Counted from the first letter of the stretch, positions 8,051 to 18,435 are shown. The stretch is DNA of 34,456 nt from Candidatus Methanovorans sp. (GCA_020793565.1 DQIP01000220.1:1-34456), one strand, 5' to 3'. Numbers and translations are program-made. Notes: generated by a model not told the origin, from the letters alone.

Positions 8051-8470
8051 TTAAAGCAGATCTGCAAGTGACATTTTTTTAACATCTCCCCGTGCAGGTG
8101 CATCCTTCTCCAATCTGAATATATTGGCAATTTTTCCATTGATCTTCTTTCTGGCATAGTGGATCTCTCCGCCTTTATTTACAAGTTCATCCATCACGTC
8201 CTCAAACTGCATTCGTTCCGGATCAGATAGTTCAATGATACTCTCGCCATTTCCCAGCCAGTTATATACTTTAAGAAGTGTCACATTCCGCACCCGCTTT
8301 AACTCTTCCGTACCTGCAACATTATCTACGTAGAGAGTTCTTTTCAGTTCAGGAGACCAGCCTGCTATCTTCTCTTCAAGATCTAAAAAATAAATTGGGA
8401 TCTCCTCGCCCTCACATGGTCTTGGAAAATATCCGGTCAGGTGGTCGGTAAGTCCTTCCAGGCCTATCAC
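8051..8470 (-). CDS. Conserved-looking protein coupled to rhomboid
   Basis: A 139-residue soluble protein that I do not recognise. Its start codon overlaps the stop of the upstream rhomboid gene by four bases (ATGA type), so the two are translationally coupled and probably work together. The middle part (about residues 65-120) looks like an alpha/beta domain with K-V-Y-N-W-L and a basic R-K-K-I-N-G-K loop, possibly winged-helix-like. The C terminus ends in M-S-L-A-D-L-L. No catalytic motif is evident. Confidence 0.75.
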   Translation of the reverse strand: MIGLEGLTDHLTGYFPRPCEGEEIPIYFLDLEEKIAGWSPELKRTLYVDNVAGTEELKRVRNVTLLKVYNWLGNGESIIELSDPERMQFEDVMDELVNKGGEIHYARKKINGKIANIFRLEKDAPARGDVKKMSLADLL

Positions 8471-9348
8471 CTCTGGGAATTATATTCATGCGCTGTCCCG
8501 AAACTTCGTGATCCGTATGCTTTCTTGATTTTCATACCCATAACCAATCCTACAAAAAGACCGGTCAGGTGTGCAGTGTGAGCGATCATATCAGGTGCAC
8601 CGAAAAGCCAGAGATCCAGGAGCGCGAAGAGTACAAGTGCGTGTTTGATCTTCATAGGTACAAAATATACATACACCCGCATCCCAGGTGCCAGGACCGC
8701 CATGCACGCAAACACGCCGTATATTGCACCACTTGCCCCTATCATCGGACCTGTATCTGTTAATGTGTACCCGATTGCCGCAATTATGCCTGATGTGAAG
8801 AACACATTCCAGAACACGCGGTTCCCGATGCGCTTCTCAAGTTCTCTCCCAAAGAAGAACAGCACAAGCATGTTAATGAACAGGTGATCTAAACTGCCGT
8901 GTAAAAAAATATGGGTGATGAGTGTCCAGGGTCTTGCCAGGAGGAACAGGGGGTCCAACCATAAGAATTGAATATAGTCACGTATCAGGAAATCAAAAAA
9001 ATATAAAAATAGACAAATATAAATAATTGCCATCGAAGGACTTGTGTACATTGAGCGTTTGATCCGGTTAAATGTTCCGACAGCAGCACCTTTTGCTGCA
9101 TGTTTTGCAGTATTTTTCAGCATATCCTTTACCAATTTGTCAACGTCCGGATCTTGCTGGCCAGTACTTCCGTATGTGCCAGGACTCTCATTTCTTACAG
9201 TTTCACTAAAGCCTGCACATCCATGCTGTTCAGGGAGCCTGTGGTCTGCACAATATGTTTTACCGCAGTACCTACACTTATATAACGTAGTTTCCTGTTT
9301 ACCACACATCCAGCATTCGTTGGTCAAATTATCCTCCGAAATATTCAA
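8467..9348 (-). CDS. Rhomboid protease with N-terminal AN1-type zinc finger
   Basis: Intramembrane serine protease of 293 residues. An AN1-type zinc finger occupies residues 12-44 (C12, C15, C25, C28, C33, H36, H42, C44). A linker leads to the rhomboid domain with about six membrane helices from residue 105. The catalytic serine is S206 in GASG and the catalytic histidine is H260 in AHLTG. H150 and N159 in HGSLDHLFINM match the oxyanion region. The zinc finger faces the cytoplasm and may bind a partner or substrate. The downstream gene overlaps by four bases. The gene is divergent from the cdh operon with about 270 bases between. Confidence 0.93.
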   Translation of the reverse strand: MNISEDNLTNECWMCGKQETTLYKCRYCGKTYCADHRLPEQHGCAGFSETVRNESPGTYGSTGQQDPDVDKLVKDMLKNTAKHAAKGAAVGTFNRIKRSMYTSPSMAIIYICLFLYFFDFLIRDYIQFLWLDPLFLLARPWTLITHIFLHGSLDHLFINMLVLFFFGRELEKRIGNRVFWNVFFTSGIIAAIGYTLTDTGPMIGASGAIYGVFACMAVLAPGMRVYVYFVPMKIKHALVLFALLDLWLFGAPDMIAHTAHLTGLFVGLVMGMKIKKAYGSRSFGTAHEYNSQR

Positions 9349-9472
9349 CAGCCTGCATTAGATAAAATAGTTTCTAACAAGTGATGATAATATTTCATCC
9401 AATATTTTTTTAATAATTACTGCAACTATGTGAACAATCAAAGATTTATCAATAATAATCATGATAGATTGG

Positions 9473-9490
9473 AAAACCTTTATCTATACT
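9473..9490 (+). promoter_or_regulatory. Candidate promoter of the cdh operon
   Basis: AAAACCTTTATCTATACT matches an archaeal BRE/TATA arrangement. A start about 25 bases downstream would leave a leader of roughly 105 bases before cdhA. A regulatory 5' leader has been described for cdh operons of Methanosarcina, so this untranslated stretch (about 9510-9615) may matter for expression. Confidence 0.45.
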
Positions 9491-9615
9491 TGGTGCATAT
9501 TAGCAACAATCATCCTAACACTGTTCAAAATTATTGCATTCCCGTTAAACAATAATCATCTCTATTAAGATATTCAACAAACCAACTGACGTTGATTTAG
9601 GAGGACCAAGATCAC

Positions 9616-12021
9616 ATGAGTGAAATAAGGGCAGGCAGTTTTACTATTGAAGAGCTGGAAAACGTTCAGATAACGATCGGCAGTATTGTCGGTGCAATCG
9701 AGAAAAAAGCGGAAGATGAAGGCGAAATGGGTCCAACCCCGAAGCCTGGGATCGTGGATATCAGGGAATGGGACCATAAGTTACTCAACCGCTACGAGCC
9801 GGTTTATACTCCAATGTGTGACCAGTGTTGTTACTGTACATTTGGCACATGTGACCTGACCGGCAACAAAGAAGGTGCCTGCGGTATTAATATGGCTGCC
9901 CATCAGGCGCGTGAATTTTTACTTCGGGTGATCACAGGAGCCGCAGCACATGCAGGTCACGGGCGGCATTTGCTTCATCATTTGATTAAAACACATGGTG
10001 CAGACCATCCGATAGATGTTGGTCCGACTAATATAAAAGCACCTGTAATCCAGACAGTTACAGGAATAAAACCAGAGACACTTGGTGATCTTGAACCGGT
10101 TCTTGATTATGTAGAAGAGCAGCTAACCCAGCTTCTGGCAACTATTCATGCAGGTCAGGAAGGTGCAGCGATCGACTTTGAATCAAAAGCATTGCATGGT
10201 GGGATGATCGATCATGTGGGCATGGAAGTTTCGGATATTGCACAGATATCATGTCTTGGTATGCCAAAAGCTGACCCTGAAGCCCCCCTTGCCGAAATTG
10301 GAATGGGAACCATCGATTCCAAAAAACCGGTCCTGCTTTGTATAGGGCATAATGTTGCAGGTGTAACATATATTATGGATTACATGGATGAGCACGATCT
10401 TACTGATAAGATCGAGCTTGCCGGACTATGCTGTACTGCAATAGACATGACCCGTTACAATATGGATGCTGGCGGAACACCAACAGCGAAGATCGTCGGA
10501 TCTCTTGCAAAAGAACTCAAATATATACGCTCGGGTATCCCGGATGTAATTGTTGTGGATGAACAGTGTGTAAGGGCTGATGTACTACAAGAAGCACAGG
10601 CACTTTCAATACCTGTGATATGTACTAATGAAAAGATCATGTATGGCCTGCCAAACCGTTCAAATGACAATGTTGATGATATTATTAATGACCTGTTAAG
10701 CGGCAGGGAAGCAGGTGCTCTTGTACTTGATTTTGATAAGATCGGTGAACTTGCACCACGTCTTGTAATGGAAATAGCACCAATCCGAAAAGCAAAAGGT
10801 ATTACAGCCCTGCCAACGGATGAAAAATTCAAAGAACTTACAAATAAGTGCGTTCACTGTCTTGCATGTGAAATGGCATGTCCTATGAATTTGCCGATCA
10901 GCGATGCAATGACCGCAGCGGCAGATGGAGACCTTACGCCATTTGAGATTTTACACGACAAATGTATTGCATGTGGCAGGTGCGAACAGGAATGTCCAAA
11001 GGATATCGATATCGTAAATGTCATTGAGAAAGCATCACAGAAGGTCATACGTGAAGAAAAAGGAATGATGCGTGCCGGAAGAGGGCAGGTTAGCGATCCT
11101 GAAATTCGTGAAGAAGGAGTTAACCTTGTACTTGGAACTACACCTGGAATTGTTGCGATGGTCGGATGTTCAAATTATCCGGATGGTACAAAGGATCTGT
11201 ATGATATCGCAAAAGAAATGTTGAAGCGAAGTTACATTGTAGTGGTTTCAGGATGCACTGCAATGGATCTTGGAATGTACAAGAACGAAGAAGGTAAAAC
11301 ACTCTATGAGGAGTTCTCCGGAAGTTTCTTGAAAGGAAATCTTATCAATGTAGGTTCATGTGTATCCAATTCCCATATCACTGCAACAACCATTAAAGTT
11401 GCAGCAATATTTGCACAACGTAATGTCACAGGCAATTTCGAAGAGATTGCTGATTATGTGACGAACCGTGTGGGCGCAGTAGGGATCGCATGGGGTGCAT
11501 ATTCACAAAAAGCAGCATCCATCGGAACAGGATGCACACGTTTGGGTATTCCGGTGATATTGGGACCACACGGTTCAAAATATCGCAGGGCACTTATTGG
11601 CAAACCTTATGACTCACATAAATGGTCCGTTTTCGATGCACGAAATGGCGAGGAGATGGCAATCCCACCGGCACCTGACTTTTTGATATCAACTGTGGAC
11701 AATGCTGAAGAAATAATGCCAATACTTGCTAAAAGTTGTATGCGACCAACCGATAATAATATGGGCAGGATGATCAAACTCACCCATTACATCGAACTTA
11801 GCGAGAAGTATCTTGGTGTGATGCCTGATGACTGGCATAAATTCATAAGGACAGAGACTGACCTGCCTCTTGCCAGGCGTAAGGACCTGTTGAAGATACT
11901 TGAGACAGAGCATGGCTGGGAGATCGACTGGAAAAAGAAAAAGATACTCTCCGGTCCAACTATGAAATTCGATGTTTCTGCACAGCCAACGAATTTCAAA
12001 AGACTTTGCAAGGAGGCTTAG
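9616..12021 (+). CDS. cdhA: CODH/ACS alpha subunit (Ni-Fe-S CO dehydrogenase)
   Basis: Catalyses reversible oxidation of CO to CO2 with ferredoxin as electron partner, as the alpha subunit of the alpha-epsilon component of the acetyl-CoA decarbonylase/synthase complex. Length is 801 residues, normal for the family. N-terminal cysteines 68, 71, 72, 74, 79 and 89 (CDQCCYC region) fit the B and D clusters. Two ferredoxin-type 4Fe-4S motifs follow at C412-C422 and C450-C460, a feature of the archaeal form. Further cysteines in [18 protein letters not shown] and GTGCTRLG fit the Ni-Fe C-cluster. A strong AGGAGGA site sits ten bases before ATG 9616. First gene of the cdh operon. Confidence 0.98.
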   Translation: MSEIRAGSFTIEELENVQITIGSIVGAIEKKAEDEGEMGPTPKPGIVDIREWDHKLLNRYEPVYTPMCDQCCYCTFGTCDLTGNKEGACGINMAAHQAREFLLRVITGAAAHAGHGRHLLHHLIKTHGADHPIDVGPTNIKAPVIQTVTGIKPETLGDLEPVLDYVEEQLTQLLATIHAGQEGAAIDFESKALHGGMIDHVGMEVSDIAQISCLGMPKADPEAPLAEIGMGTIDSKKPVLLCIGHNVAGVTYIMDYMDEHDLTDKIELAGLCCTAIDMTRYNMDAGGTPTAKIVGSLAKELKYIRSGIPDVIVVDEQCVRADVLQEAQALSIPVICTNEKIMYGLPNRSNDNVDDIINDLLSGREAGALVLDFDKIGELAPRLVMEIAPIRKAKGITALPTDEKFKELTNKCVHCLACEMACPMNLPISDAMTAAADGDLTPFEILHDKCIACGRCEQECPKDIDIVNVIEKASQKVIREEKGMMRAGRGQVSDPEIREEGVNLVLGTTPGIVAMVGCSNYPDGTKDLYDIAKEMLKRSYIVVVSGCTAMDLGMYKNEEGKTLYEEFSGSFLKGNLINVGSCVSNSHITATTIKVAAIFAQRNVTGNFEEIADYVTNRVGAVGIAWGAYSQKAASIGTGCTRLGIPVILGPHGSKYRRALIGKPYDSHKWSVFDARNGEEMAIPPAPDFLISTVDNAEEIMPILAKSCMRPTDNNMGRMIKLTHYIELSEKYLGVMPDDWHKFIRTETDLPLARRKDLLKILETEHGWEIDWKKKKILSGPTMKFDVSAQPTNFKRLCKEA

Positions 12022-12023
12022 AC

Positions 12024-12536
12024 ATGGTTGACACTACCAGGAACATTAAGATGTATACCACTTATGGTACAAAAAGCGCAAAACCTGTTCAACCAAAAAT
12101 AGCTGCAAAAATGATCTCAAAAGCAAAGCGGCCGCTTTTTGTTGTTTCTTCTATTGTGCTTGATGAAGATCTTCTTAAGCGTGCGATCCCGATCGCAAAT
12201 AAAACCGGTATGCAAATTGCGGCCACAGGCACTTCAATAAAAGGTTTCCTGAATGAGGACGTTAAAGCAAAATACATCAATATTCATGCACTTGCTGCGT
12301 ATCTGGGTGACACCGGATGGAACGGACTGGATGGTGAGGGGCATTATGACCTGATCATTGTTCTGGCACATAAGAAGTATTATATCAATCAGGTGTTATC
12401 AGGTCTTAAAAATTTCACAGACCTTACAACACTTTCAATTGACAGGCATTACTTGCAAAATGCAAGTATGTCTTTTGGAAATCTTAAACCAGAGACACAT
12501 CTTGAAGCACTGGATGAATTGATCGACAACTTATGA
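12024..12536 (+). CDS. cdhB: CODH/ACS epsilon subunit
   Basis: Small partner of CdhA in the alpha2-epsilon2 CO dehydrogenase component. It has a Rossmann-like DHS/FAD-type fold and is proposed to help electron transfer. The protein has 170 residues from ATG 12024. This start is preferred over ATG 12006, which overlaps cdhA, because AAGGAGG lies correctly before it inside the end of cdhA. Visible family features include [26 protein letters not shown] and the [20 protein letters not shown] segment. It follows cdhA by two bases, so the two are tightly coupled. About 96 bases separate it from cdhC. Confidence 0.96.
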   Translation: MVDTTRNIKMYTTYGTKSAKPVQPKIAAKMISKAKRPLFVVSSIVLDEDLLKRAIPIANKTGMQIAATGTSIKGFLNEDVKAKYINIHALAAYLGDTGWNGLDGEGHYDLIIVLAHKKYYINQVLSGLKNFTDLTTLSIDRHYLQNASMSFGNLKPETHLEALDELIDNL

Positions 12537-12632
12537 TAACCGAAGCCTGTGATGATCGTATTTGAATAATTTGAATCATAAGGCAATTGACCAAGTATAA
12601 TGGTAATATGGTAATAAAACGGAGAATTGAAA

Positions 12633-14054
12633 ATGGCAGATGAATTCCCCTTTGAGATCTCACCCATGTTCGAGGGTGAGAGAGTCAGGAAAGACGGCAT
12701 GTATGTCGAACTTGCAGGCCCGAAATCCAAGGGTTTTGAACTGGTTAAGGCAGTCGGGATGGATGAAATAGAGGATGGCAAGTTTACGCTTATCGGGCCG
12801 GACCTGTCTGAGATGGAAGAAGGTTCAAGACACCCGATAGCAATGATCTATCGTGTTGCGGGTGAACTTGTGGAACCGGACCTTGAGGCTATTGTTGAGC
12901 GGCGAAACCATGATTTCCAGAACTACATCCAGGGTGTTATGCACCTCAACCAGAGATATGATATCTGGATCCGCGTCAGCAAGGACGCAGTGAAAAAAGG
13001 CCTTAACTCTTTTGAGCAGGTCGCAAAAGCGACTATGATGCTCTTTAAGAATGAACTACCGTTCATAGAGAAGATCGAAACCACCTATATTACAGATCTG
13101 GCTGAAGCGGAAAAAGAACTTGAAGCAGCAATGGAATCGTACAAGATACGTGATGAGCGAACCCGCAACCTCCATGATGAGGATGTGGATGTATTCTATG
13201 GCTGTACGTTGTGCCAGTCGTTTGCACCTACCAATGTATGCGTTGTGACACCTGATCGTATATCCCTTTGCGGTGCTATCAACTGGTTCGATGGTCGGGC
13301 TGCTGCGAAGGTTGATCCCGAGGGTCCACAGTTTGCGATCGAGAAGGGCGAGGTCATTGATGCTGTGGGTGGGGAATATTCAGGAGTGAACGATCTTGCA
13401 AAATCCCTCTCGAATGGCGAGTATGACCGCATTAAGATCCACTCGTTCTTTGAGTTTCCGCACACATCGTGCGGCTGTTTTGAGGTTGTCGGATTCTATA
13501 TTCCCGAAGTTGACGGTATAGGATGGGTTGACAGGGATTTTACGGCAACTGCACCAAATGGTCTTCCGTTCTCCACAATGGCAGGACAGACCGGTGGCGG
13601 TAAACAGATCGTAGGTTTCCTTGGTATTGGTATTAACTATTTCCGTTCACCAAAGTTCATAGAGGCTGACGGAGGCTGGGAACGTGTTGTCTGGATGCCG
13701 AAAAACCTTAAGGACAAGGTGTTGGTGGATATTCCGGAGGATATTGTCGATAAGATCGCAACCGAAGAGGATGTTACTGACCTCGAATCACTCAAGGCAT
13801 TTTTGATAGGGAAAGATCATCCGATCTTGGAGAGATGGGTTGAGGAAGAAGAAGAAGAAGAAGAAGAAGCCGAGGAAGCAATTGAGGACATTGCAGCCGC
13901 AGCACCTGGCATGATGCAGATGCCCGCCCAGGCAATGATGGCAGGTGCAGTTGCACCTATGGCAATGGCAGGCGGTTCAGGCGGAGGCGTCAAGGTCATT
14001 CTTAAAAACGCAAAGGTCTCGATCGATCGGATAATCATTAAAAAGAGTGAGTGA
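12633..14054 (+). CDS. cdhC: CODH/ACS beta subunit (acetyl-CoA synthase)
   Basis: Forms or breaks acetyl-CoA from CO, a methyl group and CoA at the Ni-Ni-4Fe4S A-cluster. 473 residues from ATG 12633, with ACGGAG before it. The A-cluster cysteines are visible at 191, 194 and 203 (YGCTLCQSFAPTNVC) and at 280 and 282 (TSCGCFEVVGF). As usual in archaea the large N-terminal domain of bacterial AcsB is absent. The C-terminal part has a nine-glutamate run (about residues 405-413), then an Ala/Met/Gly-rich linker and a final beta-rich VKVILKNAKVSIDRIIIKK segment, which likely tethers it within the complex. Third gene of the operon. Confidence 0.98.
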   Translation: MADEFPFEISPMFEGERVRKDGMYVELAGPKSKGFELVKAVGMDEIEDGKFTLIGPDLSEMEEGSRHPIAMIYRVAGELVEPDLEAIVERRNHDFQNYIQGVMHLNQRYDIWIRVSKDAVKKGLNSFEQVAKATMMLFKNELPFIEKIETTYITDLAEAEKELEAAMESYKIRDERTRNLHDEDVDVFYGCTLCQSFAPTNVCVVTPDRISLCGAINWFDGRAAAKVDPEGPQFAIEKGEVIDAVGGEYSGVNDLAKSLSNGEYDRIKIHSFFEFPHTSCGCFEVVGFYIPEVDGIGWVDRDFTATAPNGLPFSTMAGQTGGGKQIVGFLGIGINYFRSPKFIEADGGWERVVWMPKNLKDKVLVDIPEDIVDKIATEEDVTDLESLKAFLIGKDHPILERWVEEEEEEEEEAEEAIEDIAAAAPGMMQMPAQAMMAGAVAPMAMAGGSGGGVKVILKNAKVSIDRIIIKKSE

Positions 14055-14078
14055 GTGTAAATAAATGCGAGGTCTTCT

Positions 14079-14831
14079 GTGACAAGGGTCATTGCAATAA
14101 CCGGTAAGGGTGGAACAGGCAAAACTGCAATTGCAGCACTGCTTATCCGCTATCTTACAAAAGGCGACAGGGTTGTCCTGGCGATCGATGCGGATCCTGA
14201 TACCAACCTGCCTGAAACACTTGGGTGTGAAGTGGAAAAGGGTATCGGGGATATGCGCGAGTTCATGCTGACCCAGAGGGATAATCTTCCTCCTGATGTC
14301 AACAAGGAATCGATATTCGAGTCCAAGATATATGAGGTGCTGTCCGAGATGCCCAGGTATGACCTGCTTGTGATGGGGCGTCCCGAAGGTTCGGGATGTT
14401 ACTGCTATGCAAACAACCTGCTTCGTGGTATCATGGATCGCCTTGTTAAGAACTATGATGTGGTGATAATCGATACTGCAGCAGGTCTTGAACATTTCAG
14501 CCGTAAGATCATTCGTGATATTGATGATCTTATTGTTATTACGGACGGTTCACGCAGGGGACTCAGGACTGCTGAGCGGATACGTGAACTTATCAGGGAA
14601 CTTGAGGCTAATGTCAGGAATCTTTATGTTATTGCAAACAAGGTTACGGATGCCAATAAGGATAAGATCACAGAGATCGCAGAGGAACTGGATCTGGAGT
14701 TAATAGGTGCGGTCAAGGTAGATAAGATGATAGAGGAGCGCGATCTTCTGGGGTTGCCCCTGTTTGACCTTCCTGATGATTCAGTTGCGGTAGAGGAAGT
14801 TGGGAATATAGCAAAGAAATTAGAATTATAG
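14079..14831 (+). CDS. cooC: CooC-type nickel-insertion ATPase
   Basis: A P-loop ATPase of the MinD/CooC type, predicted to help insert nickel into the C-cluster of CdhA or the A-cluster of CdhC. 250 residues starting at GTG 14079, with GAGG seven bases before. The deviant Walker A GKGGTGKTA is at residues 8-16, Walker A' at ALAIDADPD-like VVLAIDADPDTNLPE, the switch at VVIIDTAAGLEHFSR, and the paired cysteines near GSGCYCYANN fit the CooC metal-binding dimer interface. It lies between cdhC and cdhD as in Methanosarcina. Spacing to cdhC is 24 bases. Confidence 0.94.
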   Translation: MTRVIAITGKGGTGKTAIAALLIRYLTKGDRVVLAIDADPDTNLPETLGCEVEKGIGDMREFMLTQRDNLPPDVNKESIFESKIYEVLSEMPRYDLLVMGRPEGSGCYCYANNLLRGIMDRLVKNYDVVIIDTAAGLEHFSRKIIRDIDDLIVITDGSRRGLRTAERIRELIRELEANVRNLYVIANKVTDANKDKITEIAEELDLELIGAVKVDKMIEERDLLGLPLFDLPDDSVAVEEVGNIAKKLEL

Positions 14832-14869
14832 GTGATTGATACATCATTTATTCAGACGGTGAAATTAAT

Positions 14870-16207
14870 ATGACAAAAAAAATAAAATTGTCAGATATTA
14901 CTGATATGTTCAAGGATATGGGCGATATCGAGGCACTCGAAGGTGTGACCATTGAGGGCGATATTGAACTTGACATCAGTGGCGGCGGTGGATTAAATCC
15001 TGCTCTTGCTTATGCATTGGGTCATGAGACCGCACAGATCAGTGTACATCTTGCAAATATCTCGCGCATGCTGGGATATCCTGTTGACCAGGCTTTTGGA
15101 GGTATGGGTGCGGGCATGGGCGCAGGAGCGGGTGCACCTGTGGCAGGTATGCCTGTACCTTCGCGGTTGAATGAACTCATATCTTCCAAATTAGAGGTTG
15201 GAAATGTGGAGGAATGGAAGCATACGATCCAGGAAGTTACGCTTGGTGCGACATCGGCAGATGGCGGCAGCCGTAAGAGCACGATTACAATTGGCGGTGA
15301 GAATGCACTGCCATTCTATTTCGATGCGGAGATGCCGCACCGCAATTACGTGACTATGGATGTGTTCGACATGCCTATTGGTATGGCAAAGGCTGTTAAG
15401 ATGAATTACGAGGATGTTATTAACGATCCTGCCGAGTGGGCAAAGAAGGTCGTGCGTGATTTCAATGCCGATATGGTTACGATCCACCTTATCTCGACCG
15501 ACCCGCTTATTAATGATACTCCGGCACGCGATGCTGCAAAGGTTGTGGAGGATGTCCTGCAGGCTGTGGATGTACCTATTGTTATTGGTGGTTCCGGCAA
15601 TCCGCAGAAGGACCCGGAAGTTTTGGAAAAGGCAGCAGAAGTTGCTGAGGGTGAGCGATGTTTGCTTGCTTCAGCCAGCCTGAACCTTGATTATGAGCGT
15701 ATCGCAAAGGCAGCGAACGATTATGGCCATGCTGTTCTTTCATGGACACAACTGGAGATCAATGCACAGAAGGAACTTAACCGCAAACTGATGAAGCAGT
15801 GCAATGTGCCACGCGAGAACATTGTGATGGATCCAACAACTGCGGCGCTTGGTTATGGTCTTGATTATGCTTATACCAATATGGAGCGCATACGGCTTGC
15901 GGGTCTTATGGGTGATGATGAACTGACATTCCCGATGTCATCCGGTACTACTAATGCATGGGGTGCCCGTGAATCATGGATGGTCTCGTCTCCACTTAAG
16001 CAGGATTCGGACTGGGGACCGCGTGAGTACAGGGGTCCTATCTGGGAAATTGTTACAGGTCTTTCCCTTGCGCTTGCAGGCAATGACCTGTTCATGATGA
16101 TGCACCCTACATCCGTGCAGGTGCTAAAGGAGATCACCCAGACACTTTTTGGTTCGATAGAGGAAGAGCCTGTTGATATTACCAACTGGATCGGGGCGGA
16201 GGTGTGA
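14870..16207 (+). CDS. cdhD: CODH/ACS delta subunit (corrinoid protein)
   Basis: Small subunit of the gamma-delta corrinoid iron-sulfur protein that carries the methyl group between tetrahydrosarcinapterin and the A-cluster. 445 residues. An N-terminal region with a Gly/Ala/Met-rich linker (about 80-95) precedes the TIM-barrel domain, seen in [36 protein letters not shown] and [17 protein letters not shown]. The GGTGA sequence before ATG 14870 fits a ribosome-binding site. cdhE begins four bases after the stop, so the two subunits are translated together. Confidence 0.97.
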   Translation: MTKKIKLSDITDMFKDMGDIEALEGVTIEGDIELDISGGGGLNPALAYALGHETAQISVHLANISRMLGYPVDQAFGGMGAGMGAGAGAPVAGMPVPSRLNELISSKLEVGNVEEWKHTIQEVTLGATSADGGSRKSTITIGGENALPFYFDAEMPHRNYVTMDVFDMPIGMAKAVKMNYEDVINDPAEWAKKVVRDFNADMVTIHLISTDPLINDTPARDAAKVVEDVLQAVDVPIVIGGSGNPQKDPEVLEKAAEVAEGERCLLASASLNLDYERIAKAANDYGHAVLSWTQLEINAQKELNRKLMKQCNVPRENIVMDPTTAALGYGLDYAYTNMERIRLAGLMGDDELTFPMSSGTTNAWGARESWMVSSPLKQDSDWGPREYRGPIWEIVTGLSLALAGNDLFMMMHPTSVQVLKEITQTLFGSIEEEPVDITNWIGAEV

Positions 16208-16211
16208 TAAT

Positions 16212-17624
16212 ATGAAACTAAACAGTCCATTACAGGCATACAAATTCCTGCCCGGTACTAACTGCGGCGAGTGTGGTGAGGTAACATGCATGGCGTTTGC
16301 ATCACACTTAATCGACCGTTCTCATAAACTTACTGATTGTGGTCCTATTCTTGTTGACAAGTTCAAGAAGAAATATGCAGAACTTGAGGGTCTTTTAGCA
16401 CCTGAGATACGTGAAGTTGAGATCGGTGTTGGTGATAATATTGTGAAGATCGGGGGTGACGATGTTCTGTATCGTCACAAACTTACATTTTTTAACCAGA
16501 ATGCACTGGCTTATGATGTATGGGATACGATGGACGAGGTTGACCTTGTTGCAAGGGTGGAGCAGATACGGGATTTTAAGAAATTCTATGTCGGGGAGTA
16601 CCTAACACTTGACATGATCGCGGTGCGCTCGGTCTCTGATGACCCGAAAACGTTTGCGGATACTGTGAAGATGGTTATGGATACAACCGACCTTCCGCTT
16701 GTGCTTTGTTCGTTCAATCCGAAGGTGTTAAAAGCCGGACTTGAAGTTGCGGGTGATAAGAATCCGCTCATCTATGCCGCAAATAAGGATAACTGGCGGG
16801 AGGTTGCAGGCCTTGCGCTTGAATACAAGGTTCCGGTAGGCTTGTTTGCACCGAATGACCTTGATATGCTCAAGTCCCTTGCAAAGACGTTCCTTGAGAT
16901 GGGTATAGAGAACCTTGTCCTTGACCCTGGAACGTTCCCGACAGGTAAGGACCTGAGAACTACGTTCCACAATTTCCTGAAGATCAGGAGAGCAGGCATT
17001 GGTGGTGACCGCGATATTGCGTTCCCGATCATGGCAGTGCCGCTTACGGCATGGATGGCACATGATGATCCTGTCAGTGCTTCGTACTGGGAAACCGTTG
17101 TTGCATCGATGTTCACTATTAAATACGGTGATATTATGCTGCTCCACAGTATCGAGCCGTATGCACTGCTTCCTGAGATGCACATTCGTGATACGATCTA
17201 TACAGACCCGAGAAAGCCGGTTACGGTAGATCCTGCTATGTACGAGGTAGGTTCACCGACTGCGGATTCTCCTGTGTTCCTTACTACGAACTTTGCACTG
17301 ACGTACTACACTGTTGAGAGTGATATCTCATCAAACGGTATTGATTGCTACCTTCTGGCAGTGGATACCGATGGTATCGGTGTTGAAGCGGCAGTTGCAG
17401 GCGGCCAGCTTACGGCTGCAAAGATCAAGAAGGGCCTGGATGATGCAGGCTTTAACCTGAAGGATAAGACGAATCACAATATCATTATACTCCCCGGACT
17501 TGCAGCACGCCTGCAGGGTGATGTGGAAGATGAGGTTGGTTCGGATGTTATGATAGGTCCGCCGGATTCAGGACGCATTCCGGGATGGATGGAAGTAAAC
17601 TGGTCGAGAGAGGAGAAGAAGTAG
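16212..17624 (+). CDS. cdhE: CODH/ACS gamma subunit (corrinoid iron-sulfur protein)
   Basis: Large subunit of the corrinoid iron-sulfur protein that accepts and donates the methyl group. 470 residues from ATG 16212, chosen because GGAGGTG precedes it; the upstream in-frame ATG at 16173 lies inside cdhD. The N-terminal 4Fe-4S domain shows NCGECGEVTCMAFA and a fourth cysteine in LTDCGPIL (about residues 17-42). A TIM-barrel follows, and the C-terminal domain is the corrinoid-binding part (AAVAGGQLTAAKI, NHNIIILPGLAARLQGDVE). Last gene of the operon. A T-rich stretch follows, then a MITE starting 19 bases after the stop. Confidence 0.97.
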   Translation: MKLNSPLQAYKFLPGTNCGECGEVTCMAFASHLIDRSHKLTDCGPILVDKFKKKYAELEGLLAPEIREVEIGVGDNIVKIGGDDVLYRHKLTFFNQNALAYDVWDTMDEVDLVARVEQIRDFKKFYVGEYLTLDMIAVRSVSDDPKTFADTVKMVMDTTDLPLVLCSFNPKVLKAGLEVAGDKNPLIYAANKDNWREVAGLALEYKVPVGLFAPNDLDMLKSLAKTFLEMGIENLVLDPGTFPTGKDLRTTFHNFLKIRRAGIGGDRDIAFPIMAVPLTAWMAHDDPVSASYWETVVASMFTIKYGDIMLLHSIEPYALLPEMHIRDTIYTDPRKPVTVDPAMYEVGSPTADSPVFLTTNFALTYYTVESDISSNGIDCYLLAVDTDGIGVEAAVAGGQLTAAKIKKGLDDAGFNLKDKTNHNIIILPGLAARLQGDVEDEVGSDVMIGPPDSGRIPGWMEVNWSREEKK

Positions 17625-17642
17625 GGATATTTTTATTTACGT

Positions 17643-17772
17643 GAGACTGTCGGAAAAGGGGTGAAATTAAAACAGTTTAATTAATATCCGTAAGTAAAAC
17701 ACCATGCTGCGTTGTGATCAATTTATTTAATAAGTTGAAAATCCTCTAAATATGGACTTTTCCGACAGTCTC
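17643..17772. mobile_element. 130-bp MITE with perfect inverted ends and target duplication
   Basis: GAGACTGTCGGAAAAG (17643-17658) is the exact reverse complement of CTTTTCCGACAGTCTC (17757-17772). TACGT flanks both sides directly (17638-17642 and 17773-17777), the signature of a target-site duplication. There is no coding sequence inside. This is a non-autonomous element that needs a transposase encoded elsewhere; the end sequence resembles those of IS5/IS1182-like elements as I remember them. Confidence 0.9.
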
Positions 17773-17828
17773 TACGTAGCAACAAACGCCGTAGGCGGCA
17801 TATTCCACTGCTGCCCACCCGCATTCGC

Positions 17829-17920
17829 ACAATCAGTTTCCCTGTTCCGGGCAAACACAAACACAGATGCGCTGATTGTGATTGGAATTTCGATGTGTAT
17901 GCAGGGGTAGTGGTGGCGGA
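17829..17920 (+). repeat. Repeat C, copy 1
   Basis: About 92 bases beginning ACAATCAGTTTCCCTGTT recur at 20227-20320 with roughly 90 percent identity. Function is unknown. A further short piece (about 17950-18010) resembles the leader upstream of the membrane-protein gene at 277. Confidence 0.85.
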
Positions 17921-18039
17921 TAGGCGTCGCGCTCTGTGCGTGTGATGATACAGTTTTTATCCTGAACTCGTTAAACCGCCTGCGCTACAACGGTGCACTT
18001 GTTAAGCAAATGCAATAAACCAAACCAAGGTGACTCAAT

Positions 18040-18285
18040 ATGGATAAATTAACAAATCGTAAAATGTATGAAACATATTTGAAATATGGGGAAATTTATG
18101 CAGTTGAAGACAAAAGTGTAGAAAACCTTGATATAATGTGGAATGAAGATCCCGAGGAACTCGCCGATTTAAACACCATGCCCATATCTTCTGATATGAA
18201 ACAACTTGTCGAAAACCTAAATGTTGAAAATCTATCCGATGAAGAAAAGATATACATTGCATTAAAAGTTGGAATGTTGATGTGA
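18040..18285 (+). CDS. Small hypothetical protein
   Basis: 81 residues, acidic, predicted mostly helical, with a final N-L-S-D-E-E-K-I-Y-I-A-L-K-V-G-M-L helix. I do not recognise it. An AAGGTGA sequence (18025-18031) stands eight bases before ATG 18040, which supports translation. Its upstream region shares an intergenic repeat with the gene at 277. No neighbour shares its strand, so it is probably transcribed alone. It could be part of the accessory cargo of this repeat-rich region. Confidence 0.55.
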   Translation: MDKLTNRKMYETYLKYGEIYAVEDKSVENLDIMWNEDPEELADLNTMPISSDMKQLVENLNVENLSDEEKIYIALKVGMLM

Positions 18286-18416
18286 GTCACAGATTGCCGG
18301 ATCTCGCTACCGTTCAAATCCGGGACATTAAAATGGATGCTCATATTTCCATCTATTTGTTTGCTTTCTTTTTTTGAGTTCAGATGCATGATTAAATTCA
18401 GAAAGTCACGGTATAT

Positions 18417-18435
18417 CCTGTACAAATGTACGAGG
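18417..18435 (-). repeat. Imperfect hairpin at the presumed IS200 right end
   Basis: CCT-GTAC pairs with GTAC-AGG across an AAAT loop with one bulged base. Hairpins with a single bulge mark the ends of IS200/IS605 elements, and this one lies about 25 bases past the ancestral tnpA stop. Assignment is by position and form. Confidence 0.35.

Noticed and set aside
8569-9361. Plus-strand open frames opposite the rhomboid gene
   Set aside because: They are antisense shadows of the well-supported rhomboid gene.
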